Shown here in pieces: positions 1 through 5,686 of a stretch of 17,031 bases of DNA. Below the pieces are notes generated by a model. That model had not been told where the DNA came from and did not search any database. It saw only the letters and a list, made by a program, of their open reading frames with translations. Origin of the DNA: JAPUIN01 sp041580375 (GTDB lineage: Bacteria > Acidobacteriota > Polarisedimenticolia > Gp22-AA2); NCBI GenBank assembly GCA_041580375.1, contig JBFGDZ010000071.1, positions 1 through 17,031 on the forward strand. Direction: 5' to 3'. A program made the position numbers and the translations under genes. The first letter of the stretch is position 1. Every line of letters begins with the position of its first letter.

Positions 1-56
1 GAGGCCGTCAGCCGGAACCGCTTGGCCGCGCCCCGCTTGGTCTTCATCTTGGGCAT
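1..56 (-). CDS. rpmI: Ribosomal protein bL35 (partial, N-terminus only)
   Basis: The first 18 codons read MPKMKTKRGAAKRFRLTA, the typical start of 50S ribosomal protein L35, a small basic protein of the large subunit. The gene runs off the left edge, so most of it is missing. It begins 10 bases after the infC stop. An AGGAG Shine-Dalgarno overlaps that stop codon, so the two genes are almost certainly translationally coupled. The order thrS-infC-rpmI is the conserved bacterial arrangement, and rplT (L20) would be expected just outside the window. The call rests on few residues but is strongly backed by gene order. Confidence 0.9.
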   Translation of the reverse strand, partial: MPKMKTKRGAAKRFRLTA

Positions 57-66
57 CGAACGTCTC

Positions 67-657
67 CTAACGCCTGCCGGTCGCGCCCGGGGATGCCGCG
101 GGCGCCCCGGCCGTCTTCCGGGGTGCCAGGATCATGTAGAGGAACGGCCCCTCCTGGCGGGGCTCCGACTCGACCGTTCCGAACTCGCCCACTTCCTCCC
201 GCAGCCGGGTCAGGATGCGATGCCCGATGTCGCGGTGCACGTTCTCGCGACCGCGGAAGATCACCGTCGCCTTCACCTTCTTGCTCTTCGAGAGGAAACG
301 TATGATGTTGTTGCGCTTGAACTCGTAATCATGCCGATCGGTCTTGGGGCGGAACTTCACCTCCTTGACCTGAATGGTGCGCTGTCTCTTCTTCGCGTCG
401 TGCGCCTTCTTGTTCAGCTGGTAGCGATACTTCCCGTAGTCCAGGATCCGGCAGACGGGAGGGACGGAGTCCGGCGACACCTCGACGAGGTCGAGCCCGC
501 CGTCCAGCGCGATCCGCAGCGCCTGCTCGGGAGGCATGATTCCGAGCTGCGTCCCGTCCGCCCCGATCACCCGGATCTCCCGGGCGCGTATGCGCTCGTT
601 GATCCTCAGCTTGCTTTCCGGCTTGCGTACCTCCCATCTCCTGCGAGGAGGGCTCAT
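67..657 (-). CDS. infC: Translation initiation factor IF-3
   Basis: The 196-residue product matches IF-3, which binds the 30S subunit, keeps it apart from 50S and checks the start codon. The N-terminal domain carries the family signature NERIRAREIRVIG and the run LDLVEVSPDSVPPVCRILDYGKYRY. The linker KKAHDAKKRQRTIQVKEVKFRP is basic, and the C-terminal domain contains RNNIIRFLSKSKKVKATVIFRGRE. The chosen ATG lies 25 bases after the thrS stop, behind a GAGGA Shine-Dalgarno. Many infC genes start at a rare AUU codon used for autoregulation. Here the plausible start is a plain ATG, but it sits inside a predicted hairpin (644-671). The last residues (about 180-196) form a low-complexity Ala/Gly/Arg tail. 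Confidence 0.97.
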   Translation of the reverse strand: MSPPRRRWEVRKPESKLRINERIRAREIRVIGADGTQLGIMPPEQALRIALDGGLDLVEVSPDSVPPVCRILDYGKYRYQLNKKAHDAKKRQRTIQVKEVKFRPKTDRHDYEFKRNNIIRFLSKSKKVKATVIFRGRENVHRDIGHRILTRLREEVGEFGTVESEPRQEGPFLYMILAPRKTAGAPAASPGATGRR

Positions 658-671
658 GCCTGAGGTCCTCG
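644..671 (-). promoter_or_regulatory. Hairpin enclosing the infC Shine-Dalgarno and start codon
   Basis: On the minus strand the CGAGGA at 671-666, which contains the likely Shine-Dalgarno, is exactly complementary to TCCTCG at 649-644, inside the first infC codons. Within that loop CTCA (664-661) pairs with TGAG (656-653), and the latter contains the TG of the start codon. The structure would hide both ribosome-binding elements. The pairing is seen directly in the sequence; a role in controlling IF-3 synthesis is inference. IF-3 autoregulation is known in enterobacteria through a different device, the AUU start. Confidence 0.4.
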
Positions 672-682
672 TGTCGGTCGTT

Positions 683-2632
683 TCATGGACCCGGGCTCCT
701 TTCCGTCTGCATGGCGCACATGCGGTCGCGAATCGCCTCCAGTTTCATCGGTCCGAGATCTCCTTCGCGCCGGCTCCGGACGGCGACCGTGCCGGCTCCG
801 GCCTCCCGCTCGCCCACGACGAGCATGAACGGAATCTTCTGCAGCTGCGCGTCACGAATCTTCGCCCCGATCTTCTCGCCCCGCGCGTCGCATTCGACCC
901 TGAGTCCCGCGTCGCGGAGGGCCGCCCGGACCGTGCCCGCGTATTCCTCCGTGCGCTGGCTGATCGGGAGGACGATCGCCTGCACGGGTGCCAGCCACAG
1001 GGGGAAGGCGCCCGCGTAGTGCTCGACCAGCCCTCCCATGAACCTCTCGAGGGAACCATAGATCGCCCGGTGGACCATGACAACGGGGGTCGGGGCCGAG
1101 TCGGGTCCCGTGTACTGAATGCGCAGGCGCGACGGCAGATTGAAGTCGAACTGGATGGTGGGACCCTGCCAGGAGCGGCCGATGGCATCGAACATCCGGA
1201 TGTCGATCTTGGGGCCGTAGAACACGGCCTCGCCCTCGCGCCGGATCGCTGCGAGCGATCGACTCTGCAGCGCCCGGACGAGGGCGCCTTCGGCCATCTC
1301 CCAGCCGCCCGCGTCACCGGCGTACTTCTCCGGGTGGGCGTCGTCGCGGACCGAGAGGTCGATCTCGTACCGTTCGTAGCCGAAGGTCTTCAGAAACTCC
1401 AGGCAGAGATCGAGCACGCCCTCGATCTCCTCCTGGACCTGCTCGCGGGTGCAGAAAATGTGGGCGTCGTCCTGCGTGAAACCGCGCACCCGCATCATGC
1501 CGTGCAGGACGCCGGATCGCTCGTAGCGGTACACGGTCCCGAGCTCGGCGTAGCGGATCGGAAGATCGCGATACGAACGGAGACGGGATTTGTAGATGAG
1601 GGAATGGCCGGGGCAGTTCATCGGCTTGATGACGTATCCCGATCTCTCAATTTCGAACGTGTACATGTTTTCGCTGTAGAAATCGAGATGACCCGACTGG
1701 CGCCAGAGCTCGTCCTTCGCGATGTGCGGCGTGGTCACGAGCTGATAGCCTCCCCGGACGTGGCGCTCCTTCCAGTAGTCCTCCAGGACCTGACGGACGA
1801 CGGTCCCCTTCGGATGCCAGAAGATCAGGCCCGGTCCGGCGGAGTCCTCGACACTGAACAGGTCGAGAGCCGGGCCGAGCTTGCGGTGATCGCGCTTCTT
1901 GGCCTCCTCGAGCATCTCCAGGTGGCGTTCGAGTTGCTGCTCGCGGGGAAACGCCGTTCCGTAAATCCGCTGCAGCTGCTGGTTCTCTTCCGATCCCTTC
2001 CAATACGCGCCCGCCAGGGACAGCAGCTTGAATGCGCGCAGGTGGGCGGTTGAGGGCAGATGGGGCCCGGTGCAGAAATCCATGAAGTCGTCCTGCCGGT
2101 AGCAGGACACGACCTCGCCCCCCTTCTCGTCCACCAGCTCGACCTTCAGCGTGTCGCCGAGCGACCGGAAGTAAGTGAGCGCCTCCGACTTGGGCATCTC
2201 CACCCGCCGGATGGGCAGGTCGCGCCCGGCGATCTCGCGCATCTTCGCCTCGATTCTCTCGAGATCCTCCGGCGTGAACGCCTCGGCCCGCTCGAAGTCG
2301 TAGAAGAACCCCTCCTCGGTCGCGGGTCCGATGCCGATCTTGACCTCGGGGAAGAGCGACTTGACCGCGTGCGCCATGAGATGGGACGTGGTGTGCCGGA
2401 AGATCTCCACGGCTTCGGGAGAGTCCGCCGTGATGAACGAGACGCGCGCGTCGCGCTCCAGGGGCAGGTAGATGTCCCTCTGGACGCCGTCCACGACCGC
2501 GGCGATCGCGCGGGCGCCCATGTCGGGATCGACGGAGCGCGCGATCTCCTGCAGCGGCGTGCCCCGGACGAACGCCCGGACGATCCCATTCGGCAGTGTC
2601 ACACTCACGTTCTGCACGCTCGGTCCCTTCAT
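683..2632 (-). CDS. thrS: Threonine-tRNA ligase
   Basis: This 649-residue class II aminoacyl-tRNA synthetase attaches threonine to tRNA-Thr and edits mischarged serine. An N-terminal TGS domain (about 1-65) is followed by the editing domain with HTTSH (His80, His84) and CTGPH (Cys187, His191). The catalytic core carries the three zinc ligands Cys340 (MNCPGH), His391 (TQDDAHIF) and His521 (VMVHRAI). Motif 2 lies around RGFTQDDAH and motif 3 around HRAIYGSLERF. The anticodon-binding domain starts near residue 545 (PLWLAPVQ). Length and all key residues match full-length bacterial ThrRS. The ATG is preceded only by an AGG inside a small hairpin, so initiation may be weak or controlled. It lies 88 bases after the tRNA-Val gene and 25 bases before infC. 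Confidence 0.98.
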   Translation of the reverse strand: MKGPSVQNVSVTLPNGIVRAFVRGTPLQEIARSVDPDMGARAIAAVVDGVQRDIYLPLERDARVSFITADSPEAVEIFRHTTSHLMAHAVKSLFPEVKIGIGPATEEGFFYDFERAEAFTPEDLERIEAKMREIAGRDLPIRRVEMPKSEALTYFRSLGDTLKVELVDEKGGEVVSCYRQDDFMDFCTGPHLPSTAHLRAFKLLSLAGAYWKGSEENQQLQRIYGTAFPREQQLERHLEMLEEAKKRDHRKLGPALDLFSVEDSAGPGLIFWHPKGTVVRQVLEDYWKERHVRGGYQLVTTPHIAKDELWRQSGHLDFYSENMYTFEIERSGYVIKPMNCPGHSLIYKSRLRSYRDLPIRYAELGTVYRYERSGVLHGMMRVRGFTQDDAHIFCTREQVQEEIEGVLDLCLEFLKTFGYERYEIDLSVRDDAHPEKYAGDAGGWEMAEGALVRALQSRSLAAIRREGEAVFYGPKIDIRMFDAIGRSWQGPTIQFDFNLPSRLRIQYTGPDSAPTPVVMVHRAIYGSLERFMGGLVEHYAGAFPLWLAPVQAIVLPISQRTEEYAGTVRAALRDAGLRVECDARGEKIGAKIRDAQLQKIPFMLVVGEREAGAGTVAVRSRREGDLGPMKLEAIRDRMCAMQTERSPGP

Positions 2633-2633
2633 G

Positions 2634-2649
2634 AACCAGGAGCCTGGTC
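2634..2649 (-). promoter_or_regulatory. Small inverted repeat just before the thrS start codon
   Basis: ACCAGG (2635-2640) and CCTGGT (2643-2648) are perfect inverted arms ending two bases before the thrS ATG. The only Shine-Dalgarno-like bases (AGG) fall inside the repeat. As RNA it would fold with about a 4-nt loop. A translational operator is possible but unproven. Confidence 0.25.
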
Positions 2650-2684
2650 GAGTCTTGCGACGGGCCGCATGGATCCGTCCGGAG

Positions 2685-2700
2685 CGGCCGGAAACGGCCG
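2685..2700 (-). other. Stem-loop between tRNA-Val and thrS
   Basis: CGGCCG, a four-base spacer, then CGGCCG forms a perfect 6-bp stem. It reads with a TTTC loop on the minus strand and a GAAA (GNRA) loop on the plus strand. It is not followed by a T-run on the minus strand, so it does not look like an intrinsic terminator of the tRNA. It may stabilise the 5' end of the thrS message after tRNA processing, but that is inference. Confidence 0.35.
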
Positions 2701-2720
2701 GGGGCGGGGCGGTTCGTAGA

Positions 2721-2795
2721 TGGTAGGCGCGAGCGGATTTGAACCGCTGACTTCTACCGTGTCAAGGTAGCGCTCTCCCCCTGAGCTACGCGCCT
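2721..2795 (-). tRNA. tRNA-Val (anticodon GAC)
   Basis: The 75-nt sequence folds into a complete cloverleaf. The acceptor stem is AGGCGCG/CGCGCCT, the D stem GCTC/GAGC, and the anticodon stem CTACC/GGTAG with the 7-nt loop TTGACAC. The T stem is AGCGG/CCGCT with loop TTCAAAT, followed by discriminator A and an encoded CCA. The anticodon GAC reads valine GUC/GUU codons. The gene lies upstream of thrS on the same strand, behind a strong sigma-70 promoter. There is no recognisable terminator before thrS, so co-transcription followed by processing is likely. Confidence 0.96.
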
Positions 2796-2856
2796 TCACA
2801 TGAGGTTCCATTTCGTGGTGCGCGGAGGTCCTCCCCATTCGCTTCGCGAAGCGCGT

Positions 2857-2886
2857 AGTATATGGGTGCGCGCGCGCTATTGTCAA
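2857..2886 (-). promoter_or_regulatory. Sigma-70 promoter for tRNA-Val (and probably thrS-infC-rpmI)
   Basis: On the minus strand a perfect -35 TTGACA (2886-2881) is separated by 18 bases from a -10 TATACT (2862-2857), one mismatch from TATAAT. Transcription should start near 2850, about 55 bases upstream of the tRNA. No comparable promoter is visible between the tRNA and thrS. Confidence 0.8.
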
Positions 2887-2906
2887 CAGAACAGAGGCAC
2901 TTCCGG

Positions 2907-2936
2907 TTGCGGAGCGGAGCGGCCGGGGCGTATCAT
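2907..2936 (+). promoter_or_regulatory. Candidate sigma-70 promoter for aroF
   Basis: TTGCGG (2907-2912) and TATCAT (2931-2936) are separated by 18 bases, giving a start near 2943 and a leader of about 22 bases to the aroF ATG. Both hexamers deviate from consensus. The site lies just beyond the opposed tRNA promoter. Confidence 0.4.
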
Positions 2937-2964
2937 CCGGAGCGTCCGGAAGACGAGGTCGCGG

Positions 2965-3981
2965 ATGCTGATCGTGATGGCCAGGGGGGCGACTGCGGAG
3001 CAGGTCCGCGCGGTGGAAGATCGCGTGCGGGCGCTGGGCCTCCGTCCGCATCCCATTCCCGGCGCGGAGAGAACCGCCATCGGGATCACCGGCAATCATG
3101 GGCCGGTTCCGGCGGCGGAGTTCGACATGCTGCCCGGAGTGCAGGAGGTCATCCGGGTCACCCGGCCTTACAAGCTGGTGAGCCGGGAGGTCAAGCCGGA
3201 GAGCACCGTCGTGGAAGTGGGTGACCGCCCGATCGGAGGGGGGCGGCTGGCGGTCATCGCCGGGCCCTGCGCCGTCGAATCGGAGCAGCAGATGCTGGCG
3301 ATCGCCCGCGCGGTCGCGGAGGCGGGTGCCGACCTGCTGCGGGGCGGGGCGTTCAAGCCGCGCACCTCCCCCTACTCCTTCCAGGGCATGGGGGAGGAGG
3401 GTCTCCGGATCCTCGCCCGCGCCCGGAAGGAGACCGGTCTGCCGATCGTGACCGAGGCTGTGGACGAGGATTCCATGGCGCGGGTGGAGGAGTATGCCGA
3501 CGCCGTTCAGATCGGGGCGAGGAACATGCAGAACTTCTCGCTGCTCAAGCGGGCGGGTCGCTCGAGACTGCCGATCTTCCTCAAGCGGGGCCTGTCGGCC
3601 ACCCTGGATGAGTTTCTCATGGCGGCGGAGTACATCGTCTCGGAGGGCAATAACCGCGTCTTCCTGTGCGAGCGGGGGGTGAGGACGTTCGGCGATCACA
3701 GCCGCAACACGCTCGATCTGTCGATCGTGCCGTCGGTGAAGAGCCTGAGCCATCTGCCGATTCTCGTCGACCCGAGCCACGGGACGGGCCGGCGGGACAA
3801 GGTCCTGCCGCTGGCCCGGGCCGCGATCGCCGCGGGGGCGGACGGGATCATGGTGGAGGTGCACCATCAGCCCGAGAAGGCGCTCTCGGACGGCCCCCAG
3901 GCGATCCTCCCGGAGCAGTTCACCGAGCTGATGCGCTCGGTCCGCGCCCTCGCCCCCCTCGTCGGCCGCTCCCACGACTGA
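2965..3981 (+). CDS. aroF: 3-deoxy-7-phosphoheptulonate synthase (DAHP synthase, type I-beta)
   Basis: It catalyses the first step of the shikimate pathway: phosphoenolpyruvate plus erythrose-4-phosphate gives DAHP, leading to aromatic amino acids. From the chosen ATG the product has 338 residues. A ferredoxin-like N-terminal domain (about 1-70, starting MLIVMARGATAEQV) is the feedback-regulatory module of the Thermotoga-type subfamily. The TIM-barrel catalytic domain follows, with AGPCAVES, GGAFKPRTSPYSFQG, LKRG and DPSHGTGRR. Metal ligands fall at Cys102, His272, Glu298 and Asp309, which to my recollection is the Thermotoga maritima numbering. The frame is open upstream to 2800, but that extension has no family homology and crosses the promoters, so it was trimmed. 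The gene stands alone, divergent from tRNA-Val. Confidence 0.96.
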   Translation: MLIVMARGATAEQVRAVEDRVRALGLRPHPIPGAERTAIGITGNHGPVPAAEFDMLPGVQEVIRVTRPYKLVSREVKPESTVVEVGDRPIGGGRLAVIAGPCAVESEQQMLAIARAVAEAGADLLRGGAFKPRTSPYSFQGMGEEGLRILARARKETGLPIVTEAVDEDSMARVEEYADAVQIGARNMQNFSLLKRAGRSRLPIFLKRGLSATLDEFLMAAEYIVSEGNNRVFLCERGVRTFGDHSRNTLDLSIVPSVKSLSHLPILVDPSHGTGRRDKVLPLARAAIAAGADGIMVEVHHQPEKALSDGPQAILPEQFTELMRSVRALAPLVGRSHD

Positions 3982-4144
3982 GCATCACCCCCTTACGGAA
4001 CTGAACATCCCATTACCGAATCGTGCTCGTTCCGGGGCGAATCCGCACACGAGCCCCGCCGGCGGTGTCCTGCGTCCCGACATAAGCGGCCGGGTTTGCT
4101 CGCCTTAGAGGGGAGGACCCCGGCGCTCCCCCCCGGCGTGCCGC
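3982..4144. other. Non-coding region upstream of the sigma-54 site, with inverted repeats
   Basis: No convincing gene is seen here. GCTCGT (4025-4030) is complementary to ACGAGC (4049-4054), and CGGGGC (4033-4038) to GCCCCG (4053-4058). The two pairings share bases 4053-4054 and cannot form together. An imperfect repeat TAAG (4083-4086) / CTTA (4104-4107) lies closer to the promoter. These could be aroF 3' structures or activator-binding sites for the sigma-54 promoter. No T-run marks a terminator for aroF. Confidence 0.35.
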
Positions 4145-4160
4145 TGGTACGCGCCTTGCT
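4145..4160 (+). promoter_or_regulatory. Candidate sigma-54 (RpoN) promoter
   Basis: TGGTACGCGCCTTGCT matches the sigma-54 consensus TGGCACG-N4-TTGCW with one mismatch (T for C in the -24 element). It has the obligatory GG-N10-GC spacing (GG 4146-4147, GC 4158-4159). Transcription would start near 4171, leaving a GC-rich leader of about 83 bases before the membrane-protein gene at 4254. Such promoters require an AAA+ enhancer-binding activator; inverted repeats upstream are candidate sites. No sigma-54 gene or activator is in the window. Confidence 0.6.
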
Positions 4161-4253
4161 CCTTCCGGGGCGGCCCTCCCGGAGCCCACCGGGGGACGCG
4201 GCCGGTTCCCGCCCGGGGTTCCGGGCAGGGATAGATCGCCACGGAGGGGCGGG

Positions 4254-5060
4254 ATGATCAATCAGGACGAGGTCTTCGTCATCTCGGAAGAGGACATCCT
4301 CAAGCCGAGTCAGAAATCGAAGGGCAAGACGGCGAAGCGGCGCTCCTCACCGTTCTCGTTCTCCAGGCGCGGGAAATCGGCCAACGGTGACAGCGCCATC
4401 GAGGACACGGTCTCCGCCACGCCGAGGCCGACGCGCGCCATCACCGGAAGCGCTCCGCACCCGGCCGCCGCCGGATCGCTGTCCCTGTTCGTCTGGGGAT
4501 TGGGTCAGTTCTACAACCGGGATTTCAGGATCGCCACGCTCTTTCTGATGTTCGAGCTGCAGGTGCTGGCCTTCCATTACCTGCTCTACATGACGTGGGA
4601 TCGCATCCGTGATTTCGCCGTCCTCTTCTTCGTGGACGAGTGGGAGCTGCTCCTGTACGCTTCGTCCATCGATTTCTGCCTCATCTTTTTCCTGATCTAC
4701 AACGTCGCCCACGCCTATCGGAGCGCGGAGGCGCGCGGAAGGGATTTCGGCGGGCTGCACATGCCGATCGTGTCGGGGGCCGCGTCGATGGTGATACCGG
4801 GGTGGGGCCAGATCCTCAACGGACAGCTCGGCAAGGCCTCGCTTTTTCTCTACGCGTTCCTTCTCCAGGCCTACTGCCTCGTCCTCTATTTCCACTCGCC
4901 TCTCTACCGGGTCCTCGCGGCTCTGGATCCGCAGCAGTTGCTCCTGGCCCGGACGACGTGGATCGGCATGGGCGTTCTCTTCGTCACGACGCTGGCGTGG
5001 ATCATCAGCGTCTACGACGCCGTCCTGGTGGCCCGCTACACGGGGCGCCTGCGAAGATAA
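4254..5060 (+). CDS. Multi-pass membrane protein with two GxGQxxN repeats, function unknown
   Basis: The 268-residue product is not recognised as a named family. Residues 1-70 are polar, Ser/Lys/Arg-rich and probably disordered and cytoplasmic. Hydrophobic segments lie at about 71-112, 132-152, 172-212 and 236-258, giving roughly four to six membrane passes. Two related motifs, GLGQFYNRDFRIA (82-94) and GWGQILNGQLGKA (183-195), each followed by a long hydrophobic stretch, suggest an internal duplication. The GxGQxxNG pattern resembles that in TM2-like small membrane proteins. The start has a good GGAGG nine bases upstream and lies behind a candidate sigma-54 promoter, hinting at expression tied to motility, pili, nutrient or envelope stress. 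There is no enzyme motif. The gene is real (good RBS, consistent hydrophobic pattern), but its role is open. Confidence 0.85.
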   Translation: MINQDEVFVISEEDILKPSQKSKGKTAKRRSSPFSFSRRGKSANGDSAIEDTVSATPRPTRAITGSAPHPAAAGSLSLFVWGLGQFYNRDFRIATLFLMFELQVLAFHYLLYMTWDRIRDFAVLFFVDEWELLLYASSIDFCLIFFLIYNVAHAYRSAEARGRDFGGLHMPIVSGAASMVIPGWGQILNGQLGKASLFLYAFLLQAYCLVLYFHSPLYRVLAALDPQQLLLARTTWIGMGVLFVTTLAWIISVYDAVLVARYTGRLRR

Positions 5061-5091
5061 AAGGCGCGCCCCCCTGTGGGAGAGCGCGCCT
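5056..5091 (-). terminator. Intrinsic terminator of the small secreted-protein gene
   Basis: On the minus strand AGGCGCGC (5091-5084) pairs perfectly with GCGCGCCT (5069-5062), followed by TTTTATC. This is a classic stem plus T-run, 27 bases after the stop at 5118. On the plus strand the stem is not followed by a T-run, although it begins right after the stop of the membrane-protein gene and may still act as its 3' end. Confidence 0.75.
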
Positions 5092-5117
5092 CATGTCTCG
5101 GCCTGGATCAGGCGATC

Positions 5118-5600
5118 TCAGTTGTCGCCGCCGTACGCCCCCTGCTCGAGCCCCGGGAACCTCAGTGAGACGTGGCACAGGGTGTACGGATTGGGGATCG
5201 CCTTGGACGCGCCGCGGATACCCCTGCCGGACGAGCCCCTGAGGCCGAACGGCTGGCTGACGGTCACCGTCTGGGTCGACGTCGAGAAGACAACGCCGCG
5301 GCCCGTGTACCCGCCGTTCGCGGCGGAACTGCCGGCTCCGGCCGCCCGCACGTCCACCGACAGATCCTTCCCGAAGCAGATCTTGCAGGGCGTGTATCCC
5401 GCGGCGAGGGCATTCTCGAGCGACTTCTCGTGCCCCCGCCCGCGAACGTCGCCGCTTCCCACCTTGTGGAAGACGACGCCCGGCCGGGTCACCACGACGG
5501 ACGAGTCATCGTCCGCGAGTGCCGTGCCGGGCAGCAGGGCGGCTACGGCGAGAACGAGACCTGCGGCGAGCGTGACTCCGACACCTTTCGCTCTCTTCAT
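5118..5600 (-). CDS. Small secreted protein with CxxC motif, degenerate Ada-like zinc-site repeat
   Basis: The 160-residue product begins with a clear signal peptide: positively charged MKRAKG, hydrophobic core 9-26, then ALA before Asp30. Residues 35-76 (VVVTRPGVVFHKVGSGDV, later ALAAGYTPCKICFG) resemble a short motif common in secreted or nuclease-linked domains, of the form H-x3-C-…-EEAxxxGYxPCxxC, similar to the Ada metal-binding fold. Here His45 and Cys72/Cys75 are kept but the usual first cysteine is replaced by Gly, so the metal site may be incomplete. The C-terminal half is Gly/Ser-rich with one cysteine (Cys142) in TLCHVSLRFPG. A GGAGG lies about 10 bases before the ATG. The gene is a single-gene unit between its own promoter and a terminator. 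Function is unknown; the domain resemblance is judged by eye. Confidence 0.8.
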   Translation of the reverse strand: MKRAKGVGVTLAAGLVLAVAALLPGTALADDDSSVVVTRPGVVFHKVGSGDVRGRGHEKSLENALAAGYTPCKICFGKDLSVDVRAAGAGSSAANGGYTGRGVVFSTSTQTVTVSQPFGLRGSSGRGIRGASKAIPNPYTLCHVSLRFPGLEQGAYGGDN

Positions 5601-5637
5601 GACAGTAGACCCTCCACACGGAGAAGGCGACAGACCA

Positions 5638-5667
5638 CTATTAGCACCCGCGAGTACGGCCCGTCAA
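5638..5667 (-). promoter_or_regulatory. Candidate sigma-70 promoter for the small secreted protein
   Basis: On the minus strand TTGACG (5667-5662), an 18-base spacer and TAATAG (5643-5638) are present, with a TG one base before the -10 element (extended -10). It lies between fhs and the secreted-protein gene and would give a leader of about 30 bases. Confidence 0.6.
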
Positions 5668-5686
5668 GAGGGGAGGCCGGGCGGCA

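Noticed and set aside
536..2053. 505-codon open frame on the plus strand opposite thrS
   Set aside because: Antisense to a fully conserved thrS, with no recognisable domain; an effect of high GC at third codon positions.
2685..2700. Terminator between tRNA-Val and thrS
   Set aside because: The stem is perfect but has no T-run on the minus strand.
2629..3975. 448-codon open frame on the minus strand across tRNA-Val and opposite aroF
   Set aside because: It runs through a tRNA and a promoter and mirrors aroF. No family motif is seen; it is a GC-rich shadow frame.
4013..4110. Minus-strand words GCAAACC (near 4095) and GGGACGCA (near 4075) recalling the cyclic-di-GMP (GEMM-I) riboswitch core
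   Set aside because: The matching GCAAAGCC and the 3' GGTAGC-GGGTTACC parts are missing, and no minus-strand gene lies downstream; the transcript would be antisense to aroF.
4013..4261. 82-codon minus-strand frame in the aroF downstream gap
   Set aside because: No RBS or homology, overlaps the sigma-54 site; composition is that of non-coding GC-rich DNA.
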